64,000 bases of DNA from Agapetus fuscipes (lineage: Eukaryota > Arthropoda > Insecta > Trichoptera > Glossosomatidae), in contig OX637344.1 of NCBI GenBank assembly GCA_951799405.1, positions 16,492,001 to 16,556,000 on the forward strand. Reading direction: 5' to 3'. Each line of letters starts with the position of its first letter. Positions within the stretch are counted from its first letter, which is position 1. Below the pieces are notes generated by a model that saw only the letters and a list, made by a program, of their open reading frames with translations, was not told where the DNA came from and ran no database searches. The position numbers and the translations under genes are program-made. Shown here piece by piece: positions 39,735 through 49,439 of the stretch.

Positions 39735-40060
39735 AAAACGCAACTAAGCTACACATATAGTGTAACTTCTTGCCGCGTTATCCCCGACGGGGTCGCATGT
39801 GGCGAGTTGAACCTTTTTATTTTTACAGGTAAGGGGGCCGGCCTAACGCCAACCACTTCAGTTGAAGTGGAGGTTTCCCAGCTCCCGAGAGGGCTGGTAC
39901 TCATTTCTTGTGAAGGCTGAGTAAACCTTGCCGGCATTTTCAATTCGGGTTTGAAATAAACACCGAAACGGGAAATCATTTCTGACACGCTCGGTGGTAA
40001 CACTGGCCAAGCACTCTACCAACCGAGCTATCGACCGGATACACTTCATTATATCACCGG
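39735..40060 (-). mobile_element. SINE1, near full length
   Basis: From the minus-strand 5' end: a head with CCGGTCGATAGCTCGGTTGG and AGAGTGCTTGGCC, then GTGTCAGAAATGATTTCCCG, TTTCGGTGTTTATTTCAAAC, AAATGCCGGCAAGG, AGTTGAAGTGG and ATGTGTAGCTTAGTTGCG. The length is about 325 bp. This copy defines the family together with 48798-49370. Confidence 0.88.
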
Positions 40061-40139
40061 ATACACCTCTTCCGGGAGACGTGGTAAGAAGTTACGCTAT
40101 ATTTGCAGCTTATCTGCGTTTTTATGTACATTATATTTT

Positions 40140-40250
40140 TAATAATTTTATAGCGCGAACTTCTACGTGTCTGCTTGTAGGAATACATGTAATGTGAATT
40201 CCCAATGTTACATATCTTTGCAACTAAGATAAGATTAGATTAGATTTGAT
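40140..40250 (+). mobile_element. RTE1 tail, terminal part
   Basis: ATAGCGCGAACTTCTACGTG, TCTGCTTGTAGGAATACATG and AGATAAGATTAGATTAGATT are the last 110 bp of the RTE1 3' UTR. Confidence 0.75.
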
Positions 40251-40299
40251 ACGATACAAAACATCTTGAATATTTCCAACAGTACGTTTGTAACTATCT

Positions 40300-40530
40300 A
40301 TAATCTAAGCTGCAAAGATATGTTAACATTAAAGGCTCAAATGCATGTCCACAGACATGTTGGTTCGCGCCTACACATTTTGCATGCGTGCATACAAATA
40401 AACAAAGTCTCATATGAACATAAACCTTGCAACTCCTGCCGCTTTTCGCTAAATCCGGGGTGACACTGACAAAAGTGAACCGAATTTTACAGCACGGGGG
40501 CTCAGCCTCATACCAACCTCAAATCAGTCA
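40300..40530 (-). mobile_element. RTE1 tail unit
   Basis: ATAATCTAAGCTGCAAAG, GGTTCGCGCCTACACATTT, CTCCTGCCGCTTTTCGC and CAGTCAAGGAGC occur in order. The hairpin is diverged (CTAAATCCGGGGTG). Confidence 0.82.
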
Positions 40531-40555
40531 AGGAGCACAAAAAAGTAAAAAAATG

Positions 40556-41165
40556 ATTTAATTAAACGCATTCCCACAAGCAGACATGTATAATTTCGCG
40601 CTAACACATGCTGCATGTGGACCTACAATATTGTAATGTTTTTGGGTTCGAAAAGTCTCTAAATTAAAACATACAGGTCTTCTTTCAGGATCTTTATTTG
40701 CACTTAATTTATTTTTACAATTTGTATTTATTTTTAACACTTTTGGTAACACAAATTTATTTTCACAGTTTAGTATCGCTTACACTCTTTAAATCAAAGG
40801 CAACTATCTCACTGGCTTAGCGCACTCAATTCTACGCCTTATATACTTCACAGACAGAACTCTCCAGTGACTAATTTTGCCAGCACATTCGCGAATATTC
40901 TACCAAGTTCAAGAGTACAAAAGGATCATTTGATTTCTAGATTTCTTAGGTCTATAATTATTGCTACCTACGGTGTACACCTATATTAATGTACTTTTGA
41001 CATAACATTATAATAACTATTACTACCTTCGATGTACGTACATACACCCATATTAATCTACTATTTACATTACAATATAAAAACCCAATCTCAAATGAAC
41101 ATACGCCCTGCAACTTTTGCTGACCTTCCATGAAACAGGGGTGACATTGGCAAAGTGAACTATGT
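40556..41165 (-). mobile_element. RTE1 tail fragment split by a solo LTR
   Basis: ATTCCCACAAGCAGACATG to CCTACAATAT (40556-40631) continues at 41075 with AAAAACCCAATCTCAAATG and CTTCCATGAAACAGGGGTG. The pieces join exactly once the LTR and one ATAT are removed. Confidence 0.88.
40632..41074 (-). mobile_element. Solo LTR of a retrotransposon, 443 bp
   Basis: Ends TGTAAT and ATTACA are inverted, and ATAT flanks both sides (40628-40631, 41075-41078), a 4-bp duplication. On the minus strand a TATA box (GAAGTATATAAGGCG) lies mid-element, followed downstream by several AATAAA signals, the layout of an LTR promoter and poly(A) region. No internal coding region remains. The Gypsy superfamily is plausible but not shown. 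Confidence 0.8.
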
Positions 41166-41484
41166 GGTAAAAAAATACGTAAGCAATCTGTCTTTTACAC
41201 TGATCGATGTTTGCAACGCAAGCAAGTGAATTCGCTACATTGTTTTTAATGGCAAAGTTTTGATTAGATAAATAAAAGTAGAAGCCCCACGACAGCTGGG
41301 TGAACCTTATTCGGTGTTGAACGCTCTGAAAAGTTTTGTTCTGACGTGGTTCGTCGAGTACAAAGTGCTTCGCCCAAAACAGATTATAAGATTTCAAAGT
41401 AAATGCCAAACTGAAGGATTAAGGATTCCTAAAATTTAATCTTTTAGTAATATTGTTGCGCACTACAAAGGAGCTCCTGCCTAC
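41166..41484. other. Unannotated spacer
   Basis: No convincing gene or repeat was found; a minus-strand frame here lacks coding support. Confidence 0.35.
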
Positions 41485-41688
41485 AAGTGGCAAAGGGTGC
41501 CATACAAGCCGGTTCCCATCGGGTTCTGTTTTAAAATGATGTAACAAAGTAGTTAAAAAATATAGTCGCAAAGTAACAATACGTATTTTTTCCCCATTGA
41601 AACCATGCAGTCTACTTTATTATCATTTTTGCCTCATTTTAAACAGGAAAGCGATGGGAATCGGCTTGTATGGCACCCTTCGCCACCG
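41485..41688. mobile_element. hAT-type MITE, copy 2
   Basis: The 204-bp element is flanked by CTGCCTAC at 41477-41484 and 41689-41696, an exact 8-bp duplication. Ends AAGTGGCAAAGGGTGCCATA and TATGGCACCCTTCGCCACCG are imperfect inverted repeats. The central GAAACCATGCAGTCTACTTT matches copies 1 and 3 in inverse orientation. Confidence 0.9.
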
Positions 41689-41699
41689 CTGCCTACCAT

Positions 41700-41925
41700 T
41701 TAGCAGAGAAAACTTATATACTTCGGTCACATTATGAGAAATGAGAAGTACCGTCTCCTTCATCTAATCATGCGTGGTAAGATTGAGGGGAGAAGATCTC
41801 AGGGACGCCGAAGGCTATCGTGGCTGAATAACCTGCGACAGTGGTTCGGCAGAAGCACCAAGTCCCTGTTTCGAGCCGCAGCATCTGAAGTTATAATAGC
41901 CATGATGATCGCCGATCTTCGATAG
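41700..41925 (+). pseudogene. RTE3-type C-terminal fragment
   Basis: The frame (ATG at 41734 is only internal) reads YFGHIMRNEKYRLLHLIMRG, KIEGRRSQGRRRLSWLNNLR, QWFGRSTKSLFRAA, IAMMIADLR before TAG. This is the classic post-RT segment of an arthropod endonuclease/RT family. It is 5'-truncated at the hAT MITE. Confidence 0.82.
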
Positions 41926-41954
41926 AAGTGGCACAAGAAGAAGAAGAATATTGT

Positions 41955-42030
41955 TACGAATGTGTGATTGTGTGTCTGTGTGTGTTTTTACTTGTGTGAG
42001 TGTGTCTGTGTCTGTAGATGTAAGTGTTAA
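41955..42030. repeat. TGTGTC-rich microsatellite
   Basis: Imperfect TG/TGTC repeats such as GTGTGTCTGTGTGTG and GTGAGTGTGTCTGTG. Confidence 0.75.
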
Positions 42031-42177
42031 AACGATTATACATACTTGTATTCGTTCGATGGTGCATTCCTCCTTGATTGTGAAAATTAAAATGTAAATT
42101 CAGCGACGTTTGTTGCATTTTTTTTTTGCAATAATGGAAGTCAGTCTCATTCCAACTTATGTATTAGGCATTATTTA

Positions 42178-42722
42178 AAAGGATGTCGTGGTAGAGGAAG
42201 ACCGAGAAAGATGGACCAAATTTACGAAATTGCGAATGAATGGAATATCCAGAGTCGTAATAAAAGGAGAGCTTGTATGAAGAAGGTTATGACTCTGGAT
42301 GAAATGAAAGAAGTACGCAAGGACAGAGGGAAATCGCGATTGATCTGTAATGTTGGCGGCTAGGACTGGGGTTTATTAAATTAGAATTTTGTATTCTGTA
42401 TTTCTTTTAATGGGTACCTATAGGTACATATTATTTGTGATTTAAAAATGTAGCTTATTGTATAATGTTCCATGACTTATAGGTTAGTATGTGGCTGACC
42501 ACCCATGCTGTTGAAAATGGTTCACTCTGCCAATGTCACCCCTGTTTCAGGGAAGGTCGGCAGGAGTTGCAGGGTGTATGTCCATTTGAGATTTGGTTTT
42601 TATGTTGTAGGTTCACATGCGGCATGCTCAAGCGCAAACTTGTACGTGTATGCTTGTGAGAATGCATGTAATGTGAATCCCCAATGTTACATATCATTGC
42701 AACTTATATAAGATTAGATATT
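42178..42722 (+). mobile_element. RTE1 3' copy (last 60 codons plus 3' UTR)
   Basis: It begins GGATGTCGTGGTAGAGGAAG, has a small deletion in the R-K-V-W-M-D-Q region, and continues to TGTTGGCGGCTAGGA. The full 3' UTR follows, ending AAGATTAGATA. Confidence 0.9.
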
Positions 42723-42735
42723 CTATAAAAAATGA

Positions 42736-42835
42736 TACTTCCAAACAACAATGGAATGAGTTACCGGTATCTGTGTTTCCATCCCAATTTAAACTTGGCC
42801 TTTTCAAATCCAATATCAATCGCCATTTCCTCTCA
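42736..42835 (+). pseudogene. LINE C-terminal fragment (WNELP type), left part
   Basis: The frame starting at ATGGAATG reads WNELPVSVFPSQFKLGLFKS then NINRHFLS. It is interrupted by the Harbinger element and resumes at 43995 with VSQN and a stop. W-N-x-L-P near the end of the protein is typical of jockey/CR1-type elements. The exact clade is not decided. Confidence 0.75.
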
Positions 42836-43994
42836 CCCCCGTATTCACGATCAAAACTGGCACTTCCTTAAGGGCAAACCAGCGCTTAGATTGGGGAAAT
42901 TCATTTCAAGATCAATACTTAAGGTAAAATTAGCGCTTAAGCGCTCCAAAAACTAGCACTCAGGTAAGTAAGGTCGACACGTATATTAACCAACGCTTAA
43001 GCGCTGTCAAAATATTCCGTCATATTTCATTGCTATCACATTTTTTGTTTGATTGTGAATTTACATGAAAAAATGAATTCTTACTATAAACATGATTTTT
43101 ACAAGTGTATTAACATTGTTTTGACGAGTTCATTTACATTGCTTGACCATCAGAATTGGGTTTGTTCTCCGGTATGGTCTAGGACCATACTGCAATGACA
43201 GATGAACTGTCAAAATATTCCGCCGCATTTCATCAGCACATTTTTTGTTTGGTTGTGAATTATTTACATAAAATAATGAATTCTTTCGATACAGTTGACT
43301 TCAACGAGAATAATAACATTGTTTTGTTCAAAAATAATGTCCCAAGAAAATATATCAGAGACTGTAAATTCCCATTTACGTATTACGAAGAGGAAGAATT
43401 TAGAAGACGTTTTTGATTGAAAAAATGCGTCGTTCTGTATACAGTTTTGCCGTTGCTCATTGAGGGTTGCAAAGCCAACGATTTCTTCGATCTGTTATTT
43501 TATCTTCTATTACAGGTTTTTCTTTAATCAGAGCCACCAGCAGCTCCTTTTCCGCTGGAGAAAACAACATCTTTTTGGCGCTGAAATCGATCAAAACACT
43601 TTACATTGGATATTACATAAATGTATTTTTAAAAACTAATAGAAATTTTAAACAAACAAATTCGTACTTACGGTTTACTTAAAGTAGTAATTGCGTTATA
43701 CGTACTTATTTGTTGTCAAGTTTTATGCAAAGTTGATATGACATTGAAATTTGAAAGAGGCGGCAATGATAAGAGTGAAGTACGCCGAATATCGGTCGGA
43801 AGGTACTGACCAATTACAGAGCTGGGTTTTTTCGAGAGCCAATGACAAACCCGTACGTCTCCTGGGGGTTGGGCACTACGCTGATTACTGCTTGAGTGTT
43901 CTTTGTGAAACAAAACGCTCCAGAATGTCGACCCTTGAGTAAGTGTAGCGCTTGAGTAAGGCACTTAAATCAGTTTTGATCGTGAATACGGGGG
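42836..43994 (+). mobile_element. PIF/Harbinger element, 1159 bp
   Basis: Ends CCCCCGTATTCACGATCAAA and TTTGATCGTGAATACGGGGG are inverted, flanked by TCA on both sides (42833-42835, 43995-43997). A 3-bp duplication is typical of PIF/Harbinger. An ORF fragment at 43195-43416 resembles the N-terminus of Harbinger transposases. The DDE catalytic part is missing or unrecognisable, so the element is non-autonomous. Confidence 0.85.
43195..43416 (+). pseudogene. Harbinger transposase N-terminal fragment
   Basis: The open frame ends FKNNVPRKYIRDCKFPFTYY then EEEEFRRRF before TGA. An acidic E-E-F-R-R-R-F preceded by P-R-x-Y-I-R is the usual N-terminal block of Harbinger transposases, where R-F-S-K would follow. 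In the next frames weak continuation can be read (VVLYTVLPLL), so a frameshift rather than a natural stop ended the gene. Confidence 0.6.
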
Positions 43995-44180
43995 TCAGTG
44001 TCTCAAAACTAAGCAACGCCACACACACCACAGCACTGCGCAGCTAACGGCACGGAAAACGGAGATGGACAACTGCCACATCACCAACACCTCTGCGGCA
44101 CTATAACAAGTGCCATAGACGCTTAGAGTCTCTTGAATCTAGGGAGTCTCCCGCATAGGCTTTCTTAAAAAAAAAATAAC
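43995..44180 (+). mobile_element. LINE 3' end with beta tail and poly(A), right part
   Basis: After VSQN and TAA the 3' UTR contains ACACCTCTGCGGCACTATAA, GCTTAGAGTCTCTTGAATCT, GGGAGTCTCCCGC and TTTCTTAAAAAAAAAA. The last 90 bp are shared with the SINE2 copies at 27700 and 38712 (beta tail). Confidence 0.8.
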
Positions 44181-44444
44181 AAAAATCGCCAGAGATGCCC
44201 TTGTTTTTTTCCATGCTCAACTTAATAAGCAATTTGGCCACTGATTCATACAATTACGGTTATTTCCACAGATACAACGTGAAAAGATGAAACCTTGATA
44301 TTCTTTCATCTTATTTTGGCAGTGAAACTCCGAAAAAGTAACGCTTCTTGGCACATGCCCAAATATAATAATAATCTATAATCTGAGTTGCAAAGATGTG
44401 GAAGTTTTTTTTTTCAGATATAAAAGGGCAGGCTAACGTTTTTC

Positions 44445-44560
44445 ACTTGTTTCCCATTTCTTGTGAAGGCTGTGTAGTCCTTATGGGTATTTCAATTTGG
44501 GCTTGAAATAAACACGGAAACGAGAAATCATTACTGATAGGTTTTGGAAGCAATGGACTG
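44445..44560 (-). mobile_element. SINE1 fragment (5' half of the body)
   Basis: TTTCTTGTGAAGGCTGTG, ATTTCAATTTGGGCTTGAAA and ACGGAAACGAGAAATCATTA correspond to the region just 3' of the tRNA head. The head and the 3' part are missing. A minus-strand RTE1 end lies next to it (44372-44395). Confidence 0.75.
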
Positions 44561-44848
44561 TATGTTATTGGGTTTTTCTGTATCCACAGGGAGGTTCAAT
44601 CTCTAGGATTCCTTCTGTTCCCAAGGGGCGGGTTTCTGGTTATGCCAACAGGTAACTGCAGGGACTTACCTGGAGCTTCTTTGGTTCCTGAAGGCGAGTC
44701 CAGCCGGTGATGTACGTGTCTTCTTCCTTTCGGTATTGCGGAGTTAACTATGCAGAGTAACCTTTGCGGGGTGAACTATTTTGCGGGTAAACTATGCGCG
44801 ATGCACGAACAAACTATATTGTTGCACGTTGCGCGATGCGCGATGCGG

Positions 44849-45060
44849 AGAGTTAGCTGAAGGTCAAACGATATTGACCTCTGGAGGCGAGTGTTAATGT
44901 CTAACTCTGGCATCGTTGCAGAGTCAGCTAAAGGCGACCAGTTTCGACCTTCGGCGGGGGCGATCAAAATCTGACTCTCGCGTCGTTGCAGAGCCAGCTA
45001 AAGGGCGAAATATTCGTCCTTCGGCGGCGAGTTTTTGATGTCTAACTGATGGCCAGTTGC
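44849..45060. repeat. 70-bp minisatellite, three units
   Basis: Units start AGAGTTAGCTGAAGG at 44849, AGAGTCAGCTAAAGG at 44920 and AGAGCCAGCTAAAGG at 44990, each ending near GCATCGTTGC or equivalent. Each unit holds a short inverted pair (CGAxxxxTTCG next to CCTTCGGCGG). It is CpG-rich against an AT-rich background. Confidence 0.85.
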
Positions 45061-45129
45061 TGGGCCAGTGTTGTGAACGCTCTTGTTTGTAAATCCCTGA
45101 AATTAACCTATTGATTAATTGGCACAACC

Positions 45130-45205
45130 ACTTACAGACACTCTTAGTGGGGATTGAACGAATGCTCTCTGGCTTGAAATGCAGGCATTCTACCAACTGA
45201 GCTCA
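45130..45205 (-). mobile_element. SINE1 tRNA-like head fragment
   Basis: On the minus strand GAGCTCAGTTGGTAGAATGC and GCATTTCAAGCCAGAGAGCA resemble the A-box half of the SINE1 head; the body is missing. Confidence 0.65.
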
Positions 45206-45400
45206 TATTTACTGCATAACTATAATCAAGCACATGTAAGTTCGCGCTTACACAAACTGCATGTGTCCACACAAAATAAACAATACCTCACAAGAACATA
45301 AACTTTACCGCACTTGCCATCTTTCCCTGAAACTGGGGTGGCATTGTTGAGAGTGAACCGAGTTTGTACAGCATAAGGTCAGCCTCATACTATTTTTAAG
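45206..45400 (-). mobile_element. RTE1 tail, diverged
   Basis: CACATGTAAGTTCGCGCTTA, CAAACTGCATGTGTCCAC, CTTTCCCTGAAACTGGGGTG and TACAGCATAAGGTCAGCC follow the tail order. Confidence 0.8.
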
Positions 45401-45671
45401 TGACGTGACATGTTATGTTTTAGCTCTCATTCTTATTTATGAAAAAGTCTCGTTCTTAAATATGAAAATGTAAAACAGTTAGCATTGAAATTTCATGGAT
45501 ATGTTTTTGTTTTCAAAAAGATTAAAATTTAATCTATCCCGTCGCTTCCATAACAAGTGAAACGAAGTTAACACAACGAATTATCTGTCTTTCACTTAAC
45601 AAAACAAAACAAAACTAGACAAAGTGGAGGTGCGCTCTTAATGAGGCTTGTGCAGACGGAACGAGCTATGT

Positions 45672-45735
45672 AGTAGCAAGTAGCAAGTAAGAAGTATCAA
45701 GTATCAAGAAGCAAGTATCAAGTGAAAAGTAGAAT
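45672..45735. repeat. 7-bp tandem repeat (AGCAAGT/ATCAAGT)n
   Basis: TAGCAAGTAGCAAGTAAGAA and GTATCAAGTATCAAGAAGC give about nine 7-bp units with one-base changes. Confidence 0.85.
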
Positions 45736-45779
45736 AGATTTCATGAAAATTGACTATTTTGAAGTGTATTGATGTAATA

Positions 45780-46330
45780 AAATTGTGCCCTAAGAACGCT
45801 CTATACCCTAAACATGTCATTTTATAAAAAAAATGTTTCTGACAACGCCGAGTTTGGCTTTACCATGTGAAGCATGGAGAGGGTTTTTAACCGCACTGGT
45901 TCTCCATAAATCGCGTTCGAGCGAACTGCCCAGCAAATCTGCCCAGGCAGCTAACCAAAGGAGCAAGGGGATAGGAATCACGGAATTAAAGTCAGGACTC
46001 ACCTTATCTCCAATGGATGGCTTCTTCGCGGAGCACTGGTCGCGTTTTATCGTGTATGTTTCTCCTTCGTTCGCGCGCGATGTGAGTAGGTACCGTAGAC
46101 AAGTCTGTCTACTGCCACGTTCATACAAGTACTGAAGCTGGAGAGGGGTTTAGGTAAATTAGGAGTGGTCAGTTTATAGGCTAAAGGACAAAGGATTTTA
46201 TGGCCAGCTACCTATAACAAATCTACCTAACAATTCGCCCAAACAGTTTCCTAAACTTAATGATCTAAGTAGAAGAGGGACAATAATGAGAAAATCAGAC
46301 GTGATTATTGATGATTTATCTAATTTATAA
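45780..46330 (-). repeat. Interspersed repeat G, CpG-rich copy
   Basis: It matches parts of 36405-36680 at its edges. The CpG-rich centre is open on both strands for about 100 codons. The minus strand shows AAG/GTGAGT, a perfect donor, at about 45998-46006. With no matching exons and with repeat flanks, a repeat is the better reading, but an exon cannot be excluded. Confidence 0.4.
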
Positions 46331-46611
46331 AGGTTAGAAAATAATATAAATTAAAAAGGTTTACTACAAATAAATATTTATAAAAACATTGTTTTTTAAT
46401 TATTTTTTCGTTTACTTTAAATGCTTTAATTAGGATTGTTGTTCTTTTAAATTACAGAATTAAACATTTTATTTTAGTCTAGCAAGAAACCGTTTTTAGA
46501 AAATGTGAAAGATTTAGAAACTGTAAAAAAACTAAAAATACGTAAGTATTTTCAGTTTTTTCATATTTACTCAAAATCTATTAATAAAAACTAGTTTTTT
46601 TTTCAATAGAG
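46331..46611. other. AT-rich spacer
   Basis: No gene or repeat was recognised. Confidence 0.4.
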
Positions 46612-46750
46612 GGATTGGTATAGTTTAGCGGATAAGGCGTTGGCAATTGAATTAGCATTTTTGAAACAAGCGCAAGTTCGAGTCCCTTCTAGTCCCTGGT
46701 TCAACAGATGTCATTGAGTAATTATTAATAAACAATTCATTTAAGTAAAT
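46612..46750 (+). mobile_element. tRNA-derived SINE-like sequence
   Basis: TATAGTTTAGCGGATAAGG (A-box-like) and AAGTTCGAGTCCC (B-box-like) lie about 50 bp apart. The following GGTTCAACAGATGTCATTGA recurs inverted at 58080-58165, so the unit is dispersed. It is not a functional tRNA because it has no acceptor-stem pairing or clean anticodon arm. Confidence 0.55.
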
Positions 46751-46771
46751 ATACATATTTGAAAATGTTGT

Positions 46772-47040
46772 AGGTATAATCTAATCTAATCTAAGTTGCA
46801 AAGATATGTTATATTGGAGATTCACATTACATGCATTCTCACAACCAGACACGTACAAATTCGCGCTTGCACATGCCTCATGTGAACCTACAACATAAAA
46901 AATCAAATCTCAAATGGACATACACACTGCAGCTCTTGCCGTCCTTCCCTGTAACAGGGGTGACATTGGCAAAGTGAACCATTTTTACAGCATGGATGGT
47001 CAGCCGCATACCAACCTATAAGTCAAGGAACATATACAAC
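46772..47040 (-). mobile_element. RTE1 tail unit, extended
   Basis: TAATCTAATCTAATCTAAGT, ACATGCCTCATGTGAACC, CTTCCCTGTAACAGGGGTG and GTCAAGGAACATATACAAC. The sequence goes on into upstream 3' UTR (ACAAATTACATTTTATAA), so it is a slightly longer truncation than most. Confidence 0.9.
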
Positions 47041-47104
47041 AAATTACATTTTATAAAAATAATGATAATAACCTGATTTTGACATAAGCAAGAAGTCACG
47101 AAGG

Positions 47105-47265
47105 CTGTCGGTAGATCTTACCGTATTAATTTGAAGATAGGACGAAACAAAACATGGTGGTGCCTGGAGATCTGATCGTTATATAAAATGGATCAGCTGT
47201 TGATACGCCGCCGTGTTTTATTTCGTCCTATTTTCATATAGATACGGTAAGATCTATTGACGATC
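47105..47265. mobile_element. Foldback MITE, about 160 bp
   Basis: TAGATCTTACCGTAT and its complement ATACGGTAAGATCTA form the ends, followed inward by ATAGGACGAAA...TTTCGTCCTAT. The ends fit a TA duplication. Only this copy was seen. Confidence 0.65.
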
Positions 47266-47689
47266 ATCTAGACTTCTACCCAAGGCAAAAATACGTAAAT
47301 GAATTGCATTCCTCTTCATATATATATTTTTAAATAAAATTTATACAAGAATTAACGGTTATTAAGCACTATACTTTATCATTTCAACTGAAAGGCGTTT
47401 ATATACATTGTTAATTTATTAAGGCAATAAAACTATATCTTAATTAACTTAATAAACGGAATGTCGTTGGTTAATTAGGGATACATTAATTAACGAATTA
47501 ACCATTAGTGCAAAATGAACCACTAGGGAAAAAGAAAGACGATTAATTAACTTTTTTCCCTGTTAACCCTGTCATGCCATGTTACTCTGGAGTGCCCTCC
47601 TCACATGTATAGTTAAATAGGTCTCATTTAATTTGAACACGCACCGAAGAAGACTACAAACCTATTATTTTTTGTGGTTTGTTACAGGT
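47266..47689. other. AT-rich spacer
   Basis: Begins with a short 3' piece of the tRNA-like unit of 15845 (TTGCATTCCTCTTCATATAT). The rest is TTAATTAAC-rich with no gene seen. Confidence 0.4.
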
Positions 47690-48300
47690 CACCATGCAAA
47701 TTTTCCTATTGTAATGTGTGATGAGGCATGAGTTTAACCACTAATACAGAAAAAAATGTTTCACTTTTGCTAATGTCACCCCTCTTTCAGGGAACAGCGG
47801 CAAGAGTTGCAGGGTATATCATCAATTATGGAGACGATATTTTGTAATAAATATTTAAAAATATAAATGGTTAAACATTGTTTTAATTCACTTTATTATA
47901 TATTGAATAAAGTGAATTAAAACAATGTTTAACCATTTATATTTTTAAATATTTATAAAAATGGACTTTCACTGTGTTAACAGATCAACACTAAAAAAAA
48001 CCGATATTTTGTATATTGTAAGTACATATGCAGCATCTCAAAGCCTGTTTTTTTTAAACTTACACGTGTTTGCATGTAAATATGAACTGTTAATTTAGAC
48101 TGTACAAATTTGGTACACTTTGCCAATGTCATCCCTGTTTAAGAAAAGATGTAGGGGTTATGTCCTTTCAAGATTTGAGCTTTTTTTTTGTGAATAGATA
48201 TGCAGTATGTGTAAGCACGAAATTACACATGTGTTATGGACATGCTGCATGCATTAAATACGAATATTGAATGTTTATTAACTTTGCAACTTAGATTAAA
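47690..48300 (+). mobile_element. Diverged RTE1 tails interrupted by a palindrome
   Basis: TTTGCTAATGTCACCCCTCT and TTCAGGGAACAGCGGC open the first piece. Fragments at 48000-48060 and 48100-48300 (GCCAATGTCATCCCTG, TATGTGTAAGCACGAAATTA, ACTTTGCAACTTAGATTAA) follow the palindrome at 47845-47985. Confidence 0.65.
47845..47985. mobile_element. Near-perfect palindrome, about 47-bp arms
   Basis: AAATATTTAAAAATATAAAT (47850) and its complement ATTTATATTTTTAAATATTT (ending near 47953) enclose a 9-bp loop, and the arms continue through GGTTAAACATTGTTTTAATT. The flank ATGGACTTTCACTGTGTTAA links it with other foldbacks. Confidence 0.75.
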
Positions 48301-48797
48301 GAATTAAGTTAGTAGGACATTCTCTTTCCAGAAGTTTGTTTTTTCACATTTTTTTTTTATGTTAACAAACAATTTATTTATTTGATTTTTTTTATTTGTT
48401 AAAAAAATATCCTTCTTTTGTCGTTCAATGAGCCGTTGAAAAAATAATGCTGTCAATTATCCTCGTACAAATAACTCTTCAAGTCAATCAATTAGGGGAA
48501 TCACCTTTGTGAGGAAGCAAAATCAAATAAAATAAAATCAAATCAAAGCAAGACAAATAAAAGCAAGTAAGTGCTAATCAAATCGAACCGACACGAAGCA
48601 AATCAAGTAAAAAGTCAAATAAAAGAATATAAGTGTGCATACATTTATTTTTGTAAACAAAAATTATCTTTTAAAACTTAGTAGGCAAAATAGGTCTAGT
48701 AGTTTCTAGATAAGTGTTTCTCAACCTTTTTTCGCCCATCGCCCCTTTTTTTCGAAATGAAAACTGTCGACCGTTAGAATCGTCTTTCCAAAAAAAA
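48301..48797. other. Unannotated, low-complexity AAATCAAATAAA stretch
   Basis: Between 48530 and 48620 an AATCAAA/AAGCAAG pattern repeats irregularly. No gene was seen. Confidence 0.45.
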
Positions 48798-49370
48798 GGT
48801 CCGGTCGATAGTTCAGTTGGTGGAGTGCTTGCATTCCATGCCGTGAGCTCGGGTTTAAATCCCAGCGAGGGTGTCAGAAATAATTTCTAGTTTCGGTGTT
48901 TATTTCAAACCCCAAAATGAAATACCGGCAAGGTTTACTCAGCCTTCACAAGAAATGAGTACTAGCCCTCTCAGGAGCTGGAAAACCCCCACTTCAACTG
49001 AAGTTGCTGGCGTAAGGCCGGCCCCCTTACCTGTAAAAATAAATAGGTTCAACTCGCCACATGCGACCCCTTCGGGGATAACGCGGCAAGAAGTTACACT
49101 ATATGTGTAGCTTACAGTGGCGAAGGGTGCCATACAACTTGATTCCCATCGGTTTCGCTTTTAAAACGAGGCAAAAATGATATTAAAGTAGACTGCATGG
49201 TTTCAATGGGGAAAAAATACGTATTGTTTCTTTGGTTTTAACTGTATTTTTTTAATTTTGTACCTATATTTTATATTTAATTTGTTGCCTCATTTTAAAA
49301 GGGAAGCCGATTGAAATCGAGTTGTATGGCATCCTTCGCCACTGGTAGCTTAGTTGAGTTGCGTTGCGTA
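48798..49370 (+). mobile_element. SINE1, full length, with hAT MITE near its 3' end
   Basis: The head has GGTCGATAGTTCAGTTGGTG (A box) and TCGGGTTTAAATCCCAG (B box). The body runs TTTCGGTGTTTATTTCAAAC, TACCGGCAAGG, CACTTCAACTGAAGTTG, GCGACCCCTTCGGGGATAAC and GTGTAGCTTA. After the 230-bp MITE the end GTAGCTTAGTTGAGTTGCGT resumes. Confidence 0.92.
49115..49344. mobile_element. hAT-type MITE, copy 3
   Basis: CAGTGGCGAAGGGTGCCATA and TATGGCATCCTTCGCCACTG are the ends. GTAGCTTA flanks it at 49107-49114 and 49345-49352, an exact 8-bp duplication in a known target (SINE1 end). This gives the true element boundaries for the family. Confidence 0.95.
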
Positions 49371-49439
49371 GGTCGGGAACCACAGCTCTAGAAGGCATTT
49401 CAGGAGTCTTCTACTTACTGAGCGTAGAGAAAAGACATG

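Noticed and set aside
45817..46135. Overlapping 100-codon open frames on both strands with a perfect GTGAGT donor on the minus strand
   Set aside because: The edges match a dispersed repeat at 36405-36680, the protein is not recognisable in either frame, and no partner exon in phase was found. It is kept only as a repeat with a note.
48798..48880. tRNA gene
   Set aside because: A and B boxes are good, but the sequence continues into a dispersed body and occurs in several truncated copies. It is the head of SINE1, not a tRNA gene.
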